Assembly: GCF_000718635.1 (NCBI RefSeq)
Contig: NZ_JOBF01000008.1
Span: 124,001-188,000, forward strand
Direction of reading: 5' to 3'
DNA length: 64,000 nt
Source of the DNA: Streptomyces varsoviensis
GTDB taxonomy: Bacteria > Actinomycetota > Actinomycetes > Streptomycetales > Streptomycetaceae
Below the pieces are notes generated by a model. It searched no databases and was not told the origin of the DNA. It saw only the letters and a list, made by a program, of their open reading frames with translations. Positions within the stretch are counted from its first letter, which is position 1, and every line of letters starts with the position of its first letter. Positions 39,818 to 49,991 of the stretch are shown in pieces. Both the position numbers and the translations under genes were made by a program.

Positions 39818-40441
39818 TCACTTCTCCGCGACCAGCGGGTCGAGGGTCTTGCGCAGCTCGTCCACGCTCAGCGCGTGGGGCGCGCTGGCCGCGATCTTCC
39901 CGTTCCGGTCGATGAAGATCGTGGAGGGGATGAACTGCGGGTTGAGGCTGCCCTTGGGGAAGCGCAGCAGCAGCTTGGCCGAGGGGTCGTGGAAGCTCGG
40001 GTACGGGACCTCGTACCGCTTCTCGAAGGAGAGCGGCGGCGCGGTGTCCACGTCGCGGGTGTTGAGGCCGACGAACTGGACGCCCTTGTCCTTGTACTCG
40101 TTCGCCACCTTGGTGAGGTTGGGCGCCTCGGCGCGGCAGGGCGCGCACCACGATCCCCACACGTTGAAGGCGATGATCTTGCCCTTGTACTCCTTGAGGA
40201 GATCGAGCCGCTTGCCGTCGAGCGTCTTGCCGGAGAGGTCCGGCGCGGCCTGCCGGTCGGACTTGTTCTTGACGACGCTGATGCCGCCCGTGCCCTGGAC
40301 GAACTTGGTGTCGCCGCCGCCCTTGGCCTGGTTGCCGGAGCCGCAGGCGCTCAGCGCGAGGGCGGCTGCCGCGGCGCCGGCGGCCAGCACTGCGGCACGG
40401 CGGTGACGGGCGGGTCGGCGAGGGGCGCGGCGGGCACTCAT
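39818..40441 (-). CDS. resA: Lipoprotein thioredoxin ResA/TlpA-like
   Basis: Reduces the haem-binding cysteines of apocytochrome c. 207 residues. A lipoprotein signal with lipobox LALSAC (C33) anchors it outside; the thioredoxin domain begins near residue 65, with active-site WCAPC (C99, C102) and the conserved cis-proline region IPSTIFIDRNGKI. First gene of the cytochrome c maturation operon. Confidence 0.93.
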   Translation of the reverse strand: MSARRAPRRPARHRRAAVLAAGAAAAALALSACGSGNQAKGGGDTKFVQGTGGISVVKNKSDRQAAPDLSGKTLDGKRLDLLKEYKGKIIAFNVWGSWCAPCRAEAPNLTKVANEYKDKGVQFVGLNTRDVDTAPPLSFEKRYEVPYPSFHDPSAKLLLRFPKGSLNPQFIPSTIFIDRNGKIAASAPHALSVDELRKTLDPLVAEK

Positions 40442-40499
40442 GTGAAAAGTTTCGCATGGGGCCCCCGGCGATCTTCCGCGCCCCCCTCGGCGGCGATTC

Positions 40500-41717
40500 T
40501 CAGCCCCGCGCCGGGGTCCACTTCTGGCCGACCCCGAGCCCCCGCCACTGCGCGAGCACCTTCGGGTCCTGCGCGTCGAGCCAGTCCACGAGCTGCTTGA
40601 AGGAGACCAGCCGGACGTCCTTGTGCTTCTCGTCGGCGATGTGCTTGAGCGCTTCCTCGACGGCGTCCATGTATATGCCGCCGTTCCACTGCTCGAAGTG
40701 GTTGCCGATGAAGAACGGCGCGCGGTTGGTCTCGTACGCGCGCTGGAAACCGGCGATGTAGGAGCGGGTGGCCTGCTGCCGCCAGGCCGGGTAGTTGGAC
40801 GACGGCGCCTTCGTCGAGTTCTTCGACTGGTTGAAGAGCATGTTGTAGTCCATGGACAGGACTTCGAAGCGGTGGCCGGGGAACGGTATCGCCTGGAGCG
40901 GCAGGTCCCATACGCCGTGCTTCTTCGTCGGCCATATCTGGAGGCCGCCCGAGGAACTCGCGTCGTAACGCCAGCCGAGTTTCGCGGCGGTCGGCAGCAG
41001 ATTGTCCTGGCCGAGCAGGCACGGCGTACGGCCGCCGACGAGTTCCTTCGAGTAGTCGAAGGGCAGCGGTTCGAGGTCCGAAAAACCAGTATGGGTACGC
41101 CACTTGGTGACGAACGACATCGCCTGGTCGATTTCGGAGCGCCATTGCGCGGGCGTCCACTTGGCGACGGAACCGGAGCCCGCGCAGAAGTGCCCGTTGA
41201 AGTGCGTGCCTATCTCGTGGCCTTCGAGCCACGCCGCGCGCACGTTCTGGAGCGTCGCCTTGATGTGGTCGTCGGTGAGATAGCCGATGTCCGAGGCGCC
41301 GACCTTGTTGTTCGGCGGCCGGTACATGTCCTTCTTCGCCTCCGGCAGGCAGTACAGCCCGGAGAGGAAGAACGTCATGCCGGCGTTGTACTCCTTGGCC
41401 AGCTTGCGGAAGCGGGGGAAGAGGCCGTTGCCGACCTCGCCGGCGCCGTCCCAGGAGAACACGACGAACTGCGGGGGCTTCTGGCCCGGCTCCAGCCGTT
41501 CCGGCTTCGGCGGCTGATGCGGCTGCGGACCCGCGTCGGCCGTCGAGCCGTCGCCTATCGGCTTCGCCTTCGCCTGTTCGCTCGCCTTCGCCCGCGGGTC
41601 CTTGGTGCCGCTCTTGCCCCGGTCCGATCCGGAATCCGAGGAACAGCCGGCCACGCCCAATGCGGCGGCCGCTCCAACTCCCATTCCGAGCAGCCCGCGT
41701 CGGCTGATGTCGCGCAT
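40500..41717 (-). CDS. Lipoprotein of the polysaccharide deacetylase-like fold
   Basis: 405 residues from the ATG at 41715-41717; a longer upstream frame lacks a ribosome site. The N-terminus combines a twin-arginine motif (SRRGLLGMGVG) with a lipobox (GVAGC, C25), so it is probably a Tat-exported lipoprotein. The domain starts with FVVFSWDGAGE (D90) and has the metal motif HEIGTHFNGH (H166, H171). These match a NodB-like deacetylase, but the usual TFDDG motif is altered and the sugar substrate is unknown. Sits between the cytochrome c operon and hemL operon, with its own upstream region. Confidence 0.8.
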   Translation of the reverse strand: MRDISRRGLLGMGVGAAAALGVAGCSSDSGSDRGKSGTKDPRAKASEQAKAKPIGDGSTADAGPQPHQPPKPERLEPGQKPPQFVVFSWDGAGEVGNGLFPRFRKLAKEYNAGMTFFLSGLYCLPEAKKDMYRPPNNKVGASDIGYLTDDHIKATLQNVRAAWLEGHEIGTHFNGHFCAGSGSVAKWTPAQWRSEIDQAMSFVTKWRTHTGFSDLEPLPFDYSKELVGGRTPCLLGQDNLLPTAAKLGWRYDASSSGGLQIWPTKKHGVWDLPLQAIPFPGHRFEVLSMDYNMLFNQSKNSTKAPSSNYPAWRQQATRSYIAGFQRAYETNRAPFFIGNHFEQWNGGIYMDAVEEALKHIADEKHKDVRLVSFKQLVDWLDAQDPKVLAQWRGLGVGQKWTPARG

Positions 41718-41861
41718 TACGTCCCCATCCGTGCTCGCCGTGCTCACCGTCCATATAAATGGACGATCAGTAAGACTGCACAGCGAACAGGACGGTTCCG
41801 TCAAATCGGCGCGGAATTATTGCCGGAAATTGGCCCGCGCTTACCCTGCGAATGGCTTCCT

Positions 41862-42731
41862 TTACGCTCCGAAACCCTTGGAGCCGCCCTTCACGGGTTT
41901 GGCGCCGGCCAGCAGGTGCACGGGCACCAAATCGCGGGCCGGCTCGCTGTATCCCACCGAGACGATGCGATTGCCGCGGAACGTGAACGACGTCAGGCTC
42001 GCCAGCGTGCACTCCCGCTTCCGCGGGTCGTGCCAGAGCCGGCGCCGCTCGACGAAGCTCCGCAGCACCCAGATCGGAAGCTGGTGGCTGACGCACACCG
42101 CCTCGTGGCCGCGCGCCGCGTCCCGGGCCGCGCTGATCGCGCCCATCATCCGTACGACCTGGTCGACGTACGGCTCACCCCACGACGGGCGGAACGGGTT
42201 GGTCAGGTACTTCCAGTTGGACGGGTTCTTCAGCGCCCCGTCGCCCACCCCGAACGTCTTGCCCTCGAAGACGTTCGCCGCCTCGATCAGCCGCTCGTCC
42301 GTCGCCAGGTCCAGACCGAGCGCCTTGGCCAGCGGCGTCGCCGTCTCCTGCGCGCGCTCCAGCGGCGAGGCCACCACCTGGGTGATGTCGCGGGCGGCCA
42401 GGTGCTCGGCGACCCGGTCGGCCATCTGCCGGCCCAGCTCCGAGAGGTGGTAGCCGGGCTGACGCCCGTACAGCACGCCCTCCGGGTTGTGCACCTCGCC
42501 GTGGCGCATCACGTGCACCACGGTCAGCGCGGAGCGGTCGCCGTTGGTCGCGGCTTCGGACACGCCGTTGGGCGAGCCGGCGGACGGGGCCGCGGCGGCG
42601 CCTGCGCCGTTGGTCGCGGCGTCGGACGAATGGTCCGGCGCGCCGCTGTTCTCGGCTCCGCCGGACGCGTTGGGGGACGACGCGTTGGGGGACGCGCCGT
42701 TGTTCTCTGCTCCGTTCGTCATCCCGGACAT
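41862..42731 (-). CDS. Histidine phosphatase family protein
   Basis: 289 residues. The N-terminal 65 residues are Asn/Ala/Ser/Gly-rich, low-complexity and probably disordered. The phosphatase domain begins with the catalytic VVHVMRHGEVHNPEG, and the second catalytic His is in CVSHQLPIWVLRS. The family covers phosphoglycerate mutase-like phosphatases; the substrate is unknown. Its ATG shares one base with the hemL stop (TGATG), so the two are co-translated; a further ATG nine bases on is possible. Confidence 0.85.
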   Translation of the reverse strand: MSGMTNGAENNGASPNASSPNASGGAENSGAPDHSSDAATNGAGAAAAPSAGSPNGVSEAATNGDRSALTVVHVMRHGEVHNPEGVLYGRQPGYHLSELGRQMADRVAEHLAARDITQVVASPLERAQETATPLAKALGLDLATDERLIEAANVFEGKTFGVGDGALKNPSNWKYLTNPFRPSWGEPYVDQVVRMMGAISAARDAARGHEAVCVSHQLPIWVLRSFVERRRLWHDPRKRECTLASLTSFTFRGNRIVSVGYSEPARDLVPVHLLAGAKPVKGGSKGFGA

Positions 42732-44047
42732 CACTCCGCCGCCTCGGCCGCGGCCCGCGCCGCCTCCGGCAGCGCGGCGGCGATCCGCTCGACCGCCGCG
42801 TCATCGTGCGCCGTCGAGAGGAACCACGACTCGAAGGAGGACGGCGGGAGGTAGACGCCCTGCGCGAGCATCGAGTGGAAGAAGGCGGTGTAGCGGAAGG
42901 AGTCCTGCGCCTTGGCCGTCTCGTAGTCCCGTACGTCCTGGTCGGTGAAGAAGACCGAGAACATGCTGCCCGCCGCCGACACCCGGTGCGCGACGCCCGC
43001 CTTGTCCAGCGCGGCCGATACCAGCGACCGCACCTCGGCGGAGACCGCGTCCACCCGCCCGTACGCGGCGTCGTCCAGCAGCCGCAACTGCGCGATGCCC
43101 GCCGCGGTCGCCACCGGGTTACCGGAGAGGGTGCCCGCCTGGTAGACCGGGCCGGTCGGCGCGAGGTGCGCCATGACGTCGGCGCGCCCGCCGAAGGCCG
43201 CGGCCGGGAAGCCGCCGCCCATGACCTTGCCGAAGGTCATCAGGTCGGGCCGCACCCCGTCCAGGCCGTACCAGCCGGCCCCGCTCACCCGGAAGCCCGT
43301 CATGACCTCGTCGGAGATGTAGAGCGCGCCGTTCTCGGCGCACAGGTCGGCCAGCCCCTGGTTGAAGCCGGGCAGCGGCGCCACGACGCCCATGTTGCCC
43401 GCCGCCGCCTCCGTGATCACACACGCGATCTCGCCCGCGTGGGCGGCGAAGGCGGCCCGTACGGCGTCGAGGTCGTTGTAGGGGAGCACGATGGTGTCCC
43501 CGGCCTGCGCGCCCGTGACGCCGGGCGTGTCCGGCAGCGCGAACGTCGCGAGCCCGGACCCGGCCGCGGCCAGCAGCGCGTCCACGTGGCCGTGGTAGCA
43601 GCCGGCGAACTTGATCACCTTGGCGCGGCCGGTGAAACCGCGGGCCAGCCGGATCGCCGACATCGTCGCCTCGGTGCCGGAGGAGACGAGCCGCACCCGC
43701 TCGACGGGGGCGACGCGGGCCACGATCTCCTCGGCGAGCGCGACCTCGCCCTCGCCGGGGGTGCCGAACGACGTGCCGCGCGCGACGGCCTCCTGCACCG
43801 CGGCCGTCACCTCGGGGTGCGCGTGGCCCAGGATCATCGGGCCCCACGAGCACACCAGGTCCACGTACTCCCGGCCGTCGGCGTCGGTGAGGTACGGACC
43901 GGTGCCGGACACCATGAACCGGGGCGTACCGCCCACGGCGCGGAACGCGCGCACGGGAGAGTTCACGCCGCCGGGCGTCACGGCGGCCGCACGGTCGAAG
44001 AGCGTCTGCGAGACTGGGGCAGAGTACGAGTAAGTCACACCAGCCAT
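42731..44047 (-). CDS. hemL: Glutamate-1-semialdehyde 2,1-aminomutase
   Basis: PLP enzyme converting glutamate-1-semialdehyde to 5-aminolevulinate, the precursor of haem, cobalamin and other tetrapyrroles. 438 residues. The family signature [12 protein letters not shown] precedes the PLP lysine K274 in [13 protein letters not shown], and the N-terminal [21 protein letters not shown] is characteristic. Start at the [14 protein letters not shown]. It leads a two-gene unit with the histidine phosphatase. Confidence 0.95.
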   Translation of the reverse strand: MAGVTYSYSAPVSQTLFDRAAAVTPGGVNSPVRAFRAVGGTPRFMVSGTGPYLTDADGREYVDLVCSWGPMILGHAHPEVTAAVQEAVARGTSFGTPGEGEVALAEEIVARVAPVERVRLVSSGTEATMSAIRLARGFTGRAKVIKFAGCYHGHVDALLAAAGSGLATFALPDTPGVTGAQAGDTIVLPYNDLDAVRAAFAAHAGEIACVITEAAAGNMGVVAPLPGFNQGLADLCAENGALYISDEVMTGFRVSGAGWYGLDGVRPDLMTFGKVMGGGFPAAAFGGRADVMAHLAPTGPVYQAGTLSGNPVATAAGIAQLRLLDDAAYGRVDAVSAEVRSLVSAALDKAGVAHRVSAAGSMFSVFFTDQDVRDYETAKAQDSFRYTAFFHSMLAQGVYLPPSSFESWFLSTAHDDAAVERIAAALPEAARAAAEAAE

Positions 44048-44285
44048 GGTCTCAGAGCCGCACCGGGACTCGCGGCGAGGGCGTTTCAGCCGCCGGTCGC
44101 GGGGGAGGTCTCTGAGACGATGATCGGGTTGCGCGACGGGGTTCGCGAGTGGTCGGGTGGAGATTATGCATCGCGGTGGCGGACTGGGTGAGGGGACCGA
44201 TGACCTGGGCCCCGAGCGTGCCCAGCGCGGACGCCACCGGCGCGAGGCGGAAAGCGCGGGAAGCAGGAGTGGTGGCCGGGTGGGG

Positions 44286-44717
44286 GTGACCTACAAGTAC
44301 TTCGGGGCACCCAACGGAGCGACCGCCGCACGCGTACCGATCTCCATGCGCCCGGAGGAACTCGGCGGGGACGAGCTGGGCATGGGCGGCATGTTCTCCA
44401 AGATCAAACCGGAGACGATGGCCGCCATGGTCCTCACCGGCATCGAGGGCATACCCCTGCACCGGGTCCCGCCGCTGGAGCTGGTCGTCCTCCACCCCGA
44501 CTACGCCGTCGTCAAGCTCCCCACCACCGTCGTCGACCCGCTACGCGGCATCGGCGAGGAGTCCGTGGGCGCCGCCGCCTTCATATGGTCCACGGTCCCC
44601 GACCGCGGCGGCCCCGGCGACGCCTTCCGCGTCTACCAGCTCCTCCACGAATGGCAGGACTTCTCCCACCGCCTCCACGAGGCGGGGCATCAGCCTTACT
44701 GCCTGGTCTGGCCTTGA
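44286..44717 (+). CDS. Conserved hypothetical protein
   Basis: 143 residues from the GTG at 44286 ([20 protein letters not shown]). No membrane or signal segment; mixed alpha/beta pattern with conserved-looking [42 protein letters not shown] and a C-terminal [21 protein letters not shown] do not recognise a family. It is divergent from hemL with a 238-base gap. The upstream in-frame extension is Gly/Arg-rich and unlikely to be coding. Confidence 0.7.
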   Translation: MTYKYFGAPNGATAARVPISMRPEELGGDELGMGGMFSKIKPETMAAMVLTGIEGIPLHRVPPLELVVLHPDYAVVKLPTTVVDPLRGIGEESVGAAAFIWSTVPDRGGPGDAFRVYQLLHEWQDFSHRLHEAGHQPYCLVWP

Positions 44718-45326
44718 GCTGACGGGCCCTGCGGGGCTTGGGGGCTTTGGGGCTGCGAGGCTTCCCGGCCTCCTGGGCTTCTGGGGCTTGCGGAACTTCT
44801 GGCGCTTGCGGGCCCTGAGGGTTTCGGGGCGTGGCGGAGCGGCTGGGCCTTGGCGCTCGTACGGGCGGGGGTGGGTGGCTGCGGCTACGGGCGCGCGTGG
44901 GCGGGGATCGGGCCGTACGGACGTAGGCGCTCAGCGACGACTGCTACGGGCACGAGCGGAGCTACGGGCGCGAGCGGAGGGCAGCGTGTACGGGCGTGAG
45001 CGCAGGGCCGGAGCGCGGGACCGGAGCGCGGGACCGGTCTGTACGAGCGTGAGCGGGCGACACCAGCCCCAGGCGGGCGTGAGCAGGCGACCAGCCACGT
45101 ACGGGCCCGAGCGGCGGACGGCCCGTATGGGCACGGGCGCTCGGCCGATTCCTACAGCGCCGGGGCCATGTGGGCCCGTACGGCCCGCGGGCACTCGGTG
45201 AGCCCGTACCGGTCGCGGGCGAGCAGCCGGTCCTTGACCGGAGCAGGCCGGTCCTGACCAGCCTGGCTGGTTCCTCGGCGTGGGCCGGCCGCAGGGCGCG
45301 CGCTATTCGGCGAACCGCTGGTTGAA
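44718..45326. other. Gene-free, degenerate low-complexity interval
   Basis: About 0.6 kb. The first part is G/T-rich, with irregular GGGGCTTG(C/G)GG repeats; from 44860 to 45150 it contains degenerate copies of TACGGGCGTGAGCG(C/G)A and CGAGCGGA. Frames are open but not protein-like. No promoter or RNA gene is evident. Confidence 0.5.
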
Positions 45327-45752
45327 CTACTCCAGCAGCCGGCCGCCCGCCGCCTCCACGAGCCGGCCTACGACGGGATGGATCACCAGGCCGGCGACCG
45401 CGCCCGCGAGCGCCGGGAGCCGGCGGGCGAACCACTGGCGGACGTACGCCATGGTGGACAGGTCCGCCTCGGGCGCGGTGACGGCCTCCTCCAGTTCGTC
45501 CAGGAGTCCGACGGCCCGTTCCGCCTCCGGCTCGTCGGCCGGCACGAGGGCCCGTACGCGCGCGAACTCGGCCCGCAGGGCGGCCAGTTCCTCCTCGGTG
45601 ACAGCGGCCGCGGGGCCGCCCGGCGCGGCCTCGACGCGGGAGACGGTGTTGCCGCGGCCTACGACGACCTGGCCGGACACGTCCTGGGTGCGCACGTCGT
45701 AGCGGTCGCCGTGGCGCGCGGTGGTCTCAGGGGGCTCGGGGGTCTCGGGCAT
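45327..45752 (-). CDS. Small protein with N-terminal GQVVVG motif and C-terminal hydrophobic segment
   Basis: 141 residues. The N-terminal 20 are Pro/Glu/Thr-rich; residues 24-40 read DVSGQVVVGRGNTVSRV, nearly the same as the N-terminal motif of the large ATPase encoded just upstream. Residues 52-96 form an acidic amphipathic helix region (TEEELAALRAEFARVRALV). Residues 112-126 are hydrophobic (LPALAGAVAGLVIHP) and could touch a membrane. Probably co-transcribed with the ATPase. I infer a partner linked by the shared motif; no enzymatic domain is visible. Confidence 0.75.
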   Translation of the reverse strand: MPETPEPPETTARHGDRYDVRTQDVSGQVVVGRGNTVSRVEAAPGGPAAAVTEEELAALRAEFARVRALVPADEPEAERAVGLLDELEEAVTAPEADLSTMAYVRQWFARRLPALAGAVAGLVIHPVVGRLVEAAGGRLLE

Positions 45753-45822
45753 GGGCGGGGCTCCTTCGGGCTCACTGCTGGTTGCCGCTGTTTATCGCTG
45801 GTCGCCGCCGAGGGCGGGCGGT

Positions 45823-48525
45823 TCATCTCGCGTCGGGGTCGGACGGCTCGTCGGGCGCCGGGGAGGTCGAAGGGACCTCGGAGACCGCCTCGGGCGGGGG
45901 CTTCTTCGAACCGGGGGTGCGGGTGGGCCCGCTCGGCTTGGGCTCTTCGGTGGGGGTGGTGGGCCGGACGACCGTCGCCGAGGTCTTCGTGGCCTCGGTC
46001 GGCGCGGTCGGGCCCGAAGGGCCGCCGGTCGGGCCGGTCGGTCCGGTGGGTCCGGTCGGGCCGGTCGGCTTGTCCCCCACCGCGACCCCAGACACCGTCA
46101 TCGACACGTCCGCCTTCCCCCAGTCGTCGCGCATGGTGACGGTCGCCCGGTACGCGCCCGGCCGCGTCGGCCGGAAGGTCACGTCGAAGAGGCACAGCCG
46201 GGAGCCGGCCGGCGGCGGGCAGGCCGTCAGGGCGGCGCGCCACGCGCTCGGACCGCCCGCGGCCACCCCCTGCTCGTCGCCGACGCTCAGCGAGTCCTCG
46301 TCGTCGCACGGCAGCCACTGGTCGAAGCGGACCGTCTTCGTCACCGACTTGCCGACCACCACCTGCCCGAAGTCCTGGGCGGGGAGGCCGACCGGGGTGC
46401 ACGTACCGGAGGACGGGCCGCTGCCGTCCGTGGGGCGGCCGGACGGCGGCGGCGCCGCGGAGTCCGTGCCGCCGGAGGGCCCGCTCGACGGAGCCTGTGA
46501 CGGCCCGGCCGAGGACGCGCCCGTAGTCCCACCGCTCCCGCTGCCCGAGCTGGTCCCGCCGGGCCCGCCGACGCCCAGGGCAGGCGGCGACAACCCGGGG
46601 GCCGACGCGCCGGACCTCGACGGGGCGGGCGCCTTCGGCCCGTCGCCGTCGGCCGTGACCGCCGCCGCGAGCACGCCGCCCGCCACCACGGCGGCGACCG
46701 CGGCCCCGACGGCCGCCGGATGCGAGACGGCCCCGCGCAGTCCGGCCCGCCCCTTGGGCTTGGGCCAGTGGCCGGACTTGCTCCCCGGCGCGGGCCCCTG
46801 CGCGTGCCCCTGCGCGGGCCCCTGCGCTTGCGACGGGGAGCCGGGGGCCGACGGCTCAGGTGCCGGGGAGCCGGGTTGCGGGCCGGGGCCGGGCGCGGGG
46901 CCGGCGGCGGGCGCGCTGTGCTGAGCCGCCAGCGCGTAGCCCCCGCCGCCGCCACCGGCGAGCGCGCCGAACCCGGCGGCCAGCGCGCGCCGGCGGACGT
47001 CCCGTTCGTGGGCGAAGTACGCGGCGTCGTGGTGCGCGCCGAGTTCGAGGGCCGCGCGCTCGCCGAGTTCGAGGGCCTGCCGCCACGCGCCCCAGCGCAG
47101 CGACCTGGCCAGCGCGGGGGCGACGGCGCGCGCCAGGTCCCGTACGGCCGCGTGGTTGCCGGCCCAGCTCGCCGAGTCCAGGACCCGCCCGATGGTGACG
47201 GCCTCGGCCGCCGTCTGCTGCCGGGTGGCTCTGGTCCGTACCCAGGCGAGCAGCGGCACGGCGAACTCGGCGGGCCGGCGCGGCGGGCCGATCCGTTCGG
47301 CGACCAGCGCGGCGAACCGGCCGCCGGCCCGGTACCCGGCGCCGTCGGCCTCGACGAGCCGCAGGGCGCCCAGTTCGGCCAGGGCGGCGCGGTCCGCGCC
47401 CCCGGTGAACACGGTCAGCAGCCCCAGGGAGACGGGCAGCGGGTCGAAGGCGCACAGCAGCCGCAGCAGCCGCGCCGCCCGCTCGCTCAGCCGGCCGGCG
47501 ACGCCGACCGCGAACACCGACTCGTCCGTCGCGAGCGCTTCGAACGCCTCGTACACGTCGTACGCGCCGTGGCCGACGGGGCCGGTGACGGCGCCGCTGG
47601 TGGCGGACGCGCTCATGGCGGCGGCGGCCTGCACCAGGGTGAGCGGGTGCCCGCCTACGGTGGCGACGAGACGGCGCGCGGCGGATGTCTCGCGGCCGCG
47701 CAGCGGACGGCCCAGTTCGCGTACGAGCAGGTCGAGGGCGGCGTGCTCGGGCAGCCCTTCGAGCCGCATCGGCCGCCCGCCGAGCCCGTCGACGGCCGGT
47801 TCGCCGGGCCGGCCGCTGGGGTGACCGGCGGGGTGACCGGTGGGCCGGCTGCTGGGGTGACCAGCGGGGTGACCGCTGGGTTGAACAGCGGGGTTGCCGC
47901 CGGGGCGGTCCGGGGGCCCGCCGAGCCCGCGTTCCACGGAGGAGAGCAGCAGCTCGCAGCCCGAGGTGGCCCGTACGAGGGCGGCCAGCTCCTCCGCCGT
48001 ACCGCCGAAGTCGTCGATGACGAGCAGCGGGCCGCTCAGGGAGCCCAGCAGCCGCCGCATGACGGCCGGTTCGGGCTTGTAGTCCGTCGACTCGAACGTC
48101 CCGAACATCCCGGACGTCTCGAACGTCTCGAAACAGGCATGGAAGATCTCCTGGAGGACGTCCTCGGCGGGCATCCCGGCGGCGGGGAGATGGACCACGG
48201 CGCCGCCGCGCGCGATCCGGCCGGCCGCGAAGGCGCGCAGCAGGGCGGTCTTGCCGGTCCCCGGCGGCCCGTACACCTGCACCGGCACGCCGGCAGCCAG
48301 CCAGCGTTCCAGCGCGGCGAGTTCGCCGGTACGGGCGAGCAGGGCGGGGGCGCGGGCGGGCAAGGCCCAGCCGAGCGGGCGGTCGCGCCGCCGGACGGGC
48401 GGCGGGCCCTCGGGCCGGTAGCTGACGGACGAGCCGCGCTCGGCGTTGATCACCACGTTGCGGTCGCCGACGACAACCTGCCCAGGGACATCGCCGTCGA
48501 TGCGAACCTGCTCCGAACCGGCCAT
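45823..48525 (-). CDS. Membrane-spanning STAND-like ATPase with exported Ig-like domain
   Basis: 900-residue protein. Residues 13-34 ([19 protein letters not shown]) form a shared motif. An AAA/STAND-type NTPase follows: Walker [10 protein letters not shown] at 85-93, Walker B PLLVIDDF at 166-173, interrupted at 205-240 by a [12 protein letters not shown] repeat. Residues 260-520 are helical (winged-helix and TPR-like). A Pro/Gly/Gln linker (535-590) leads to one transmembrane helix (603-624). The C-terminal part is outside: a Ser/Gly stalk, a cysteine-containing beta-sandwich-like domain (709-818, [17 protein letters not shown]), PTG repeats (819-840) and a Pro/Ser tail. A conflict-sensing or signalling role is inferred. 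Confidence 0.85.
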   Translation of the reverse strand: MAGSEQVRIDGDVPGQVVVGDRNVVINAERGSSVSYRPEGPPPVRRRDRPLGWALPARAPALLARTGELAALERWLAAGVPVQVYGPPGTGKTALLRAFAAGRIARGGAVVHLPAAGMPAEDVLQEIFHACFETFETSGMFGTFESTDYKPEPAVMRRLLGSLSGPLLVIDDFGGTAEELAALVRATSGCELLLSSVERGLGGPPDRPGGNPAVQPSGHPAGHPSSRPTGHPAGHPSGRPGEPAVDGLGGRPMRLEGLPEHAALDLLVRELGRPLRGRETSAARRLVATVGGHPLTLVQAAAAMSASATSGAVTGPVGHGAYDVYEAFEALATDESVFAVGVAGRLSERAARLLRLLCAFDPLPVSLGLLTVFTGGADRAALAELGALRLVEADGAGYRAGGRFAALVAERIGPPRRPAEFAVPLLAWVRTRATRQQTAAEAVTIGRVLDSASWAGNHAAVRDLARAVAPALARSLRWGAWRQALELGERAALELGAHHDAAYFAHERDVRRRALAAGFGALAGGGGGGYALAAQHSAPAAGPAPGPGPQPGSPAPEPSAPGSPSQAQGPAQGHAQGPAPGSKSGHWPKPKGRAGLRGAVSHPAAVGAAVAAVVAGGVLAAAVTADGDGPKAPAPSRSGASAPGLSPPALGVGGPGGTSSGSGSGGTTGASSAGPSQAPSSGPSGGTDSAAPPPSGRPTDGSGPSSGTCTPVGLPAQDFGQVVVGKSVTKTVRFDQWLPCDDEDSLSVGDEQGVAAGGPSAWRAALTACPPPAGSRLCLFDVTFRPTRPGAYRATVTMRDDWGKADVSMTVSGVAVGDKPTGPTGPTGPTGPTGGPSGPTAPTEATKTSATVVRPTTPTEEPKPSGPTRTPGSKKPPPEAVSEVPSTSPAPDEPSDPDAR

Positions 48526-48554
48526 GGGCTGCCCCTCCCCCGCGCGCGCAACCC

Positions 48555-48645
48555 CAAGAATGGATTTATAGCAGCTAGTTCATATGATCAGCCGGTAATT
48601 TTCCCTATCGTTCTCAGTTGTTCTCAATTAAGCCGTTCTCGACGG
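48555..48645. promoter_or_regulatory. AT-rich control region with GTTCTC direct repeats
   Basis: This stretch between the STAND gene and the divergent YnfA gene is distinctly AT-rich compared with its surroundings. GTTCTCA occurs at 48610-48616 and 48620-48626, exactly ten bases apart, with GTTCTCG at 48635-48641. On the minus strand a TATAAA lies near 48567-48572 and a TTGAGA near 48624. It probably contains the promoter of the STAND gene and a repeat-type operator. Confidence 0.55.
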
Positions 48646-48690
48646 AAGGTGACATTCCCGACCACGATTCGGCCACCGTACGGTTGCCCC

Positions 48691-49026
48691 ATGCTCACCG
48701 CGCGCTCCATCGGCCTCTTCCTCCTCGCCGCCCTCCTGGAGATCGGGGGCGCGTGGCTCGTCTGGCAGGGCGTGCGCGAGCAGCGCGGCTGGGCGTGGAT
48801 CGGCGCCGGGATCGTGGCCCTCGGCGCGTACGGCTTCGTCGCCACCCTCCAGCCGGACGCGGACTTCGGCCGCATCCTCGCGGCGTACGGCGGGGTGTTC
48901 GTCGCCGGTTCGCTGGCGTGGGGCATGGCCGCGGACGGCTACCGCCCGGACCGCTTCGACGTGATCGGCGCGCTGCTCTGCCTCGCCGGGGTAGCCGTGA
49001 TCATGTATGCGCCGAGGGGCCGGTGA
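48691..49026 (+). CDS. YnfA/UPF0060 family membrane protein
   Basis: 111 residues and four transmembrane helices, the size and layout of the UPF0060 (YnfA) group related to small multidrug-resistance proteins. The family segment [20 protein letters not shown] and the C-terminal [23 protein letters not shown] are present. There is no ribosome site; TACGGT ends six bases before the ATG, suggesting a leaderless transcript. The frame upstream of this ATG crosses the opposite-strand STAND gene and is not coding. Confidence 0.9.
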   Translation: MLTARSIGLFLLAALLEIGGAWLVWQGVREQRGWAWIGAGIVALGAYGFVATLQPDADFGRILAAYGGVFVAGSLAWGMAADGYRPDRFDVIGALLCLAGVAVIMYAPRGR

Positions 49027-49164
49027 GCGGCGGCGAGGCGACATATCCTGCGCGGACCCCCAGAAAACACGGCACCCGCGGAAACACGAAGCGAAACCCG
49101 CACCGAAGCCCGAACGGAAACCCGGCTCACCCACCCCGACCCCGACCCGAGGAGAGCAGAGCCC

Positions 49165-49971
49165 ATGCCCACCGACGCCACCGCCCCCTCCACCGCCCCC
49201 TCCAGCACCCCCGCCGCCCCGGCCCGTACGGCCGTCATCACGGGCGCCAGCAGCGGCATCGGCGCCGCGACCGCCCGCCGGCTGGCCGCCGAGGGCTACC
49301 GCGTCGTCCTCACCGCCCGCCGCAAGGACCGCGTCGAGGCGCTGGCCGCCGAGCTGACCGAGGCCGGCCACCGGGCCGAGGCGCACGCCCTCGACGTCAC
49401 CGACCGCGCCGCGGTGGACGCGTTCGCGGGCGGCCTGGACCGCTGCGACGTGCTGGTCAACAACGCGGGCGGGGCGCTGGGCACGGACCCGATCGCCGAG
49501 GCGGACCCGGCGGACTGGCGCGCGATGTACGAGGTCAACGTCCTCGGGGTGCTCCACACGACCCAGGCCCTGCTGCCGGCGCTGGTCGCCTCCGGGGACG
49601 GCACGGTGCTGATCCTGTCCTCGACGGCGGGCCTCGGCACGTACGAGGGCGGCGGGGGCTACGTCGCCGCGAAGCACGGCGCGCACGCCATCGCCGAGAC
49701 GCTGCGCCTGGAGCTGTGCGGACAGCCCGTACGCGTCATAGAGATCGCGCCCGGCATGGTCAAGACCGAGGAGTTCGCCCTCACCCGCTTCCGCGGCGAC
49801 CGGGAGAAGGCCGCCAAGGTGTACGCGGGGGTGGCCGAGCCGCTGACGGCCGACGACGTGGCCGACACCATCGCCTGGGCGGTCACCCGCCCCGCCCACG
49901 TCAACGTCGACCTGCTGGTCCTGCGCCCCCGGGCCCAGGCATCCAACTACAAGGTGCACCGCGAGAACTGA
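49165..49971 (+). CDS. SDR-family NAD(P)-dependent oxidoreductase
   Basis: 268-residue classical short-chain dehydrogenase. The cofactor motif TAVITGASSGIGAATARRL is at about 24-42, NNAG at 99-102, the catalytic Ser in LILSSTAGL and the YxxxK in GYVAAKHGA. LTARRKDR after the second strand suggests NADP preference. The substrate is unknown; the sequence resembles YdfG-like 3-hydroxy acid dehydrogenases. Twenty bases separate it from the VOC gene, so they form an operon. Confidence 0.92.
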   Translation: MPTDATAPSTAPSSTPAAPARTAVITGASSGIGAATARRLAAEGYRVVLTARRKDRVEALAAELTEAGHRAEAHALDVTDRAAVDAFAGGLDRCDVLVNNAGGALGTDPIAEADPADWRAMYEVNVLGVLHTTQALLPALVASGDGTVLILSSTAGLGTYEGGGGYVAAKHGAHAIAETLRLELCGQPVRVIEIAPGMVKTEEFALTRFRGDREKAAKVYAGVAEPLTADDVADTIAWAVTRPAHVNVDLLVLRPRAQASNYKVHREN

Positions 49972-49991
49972 CCGCCCGAGGAGGATTTCCC

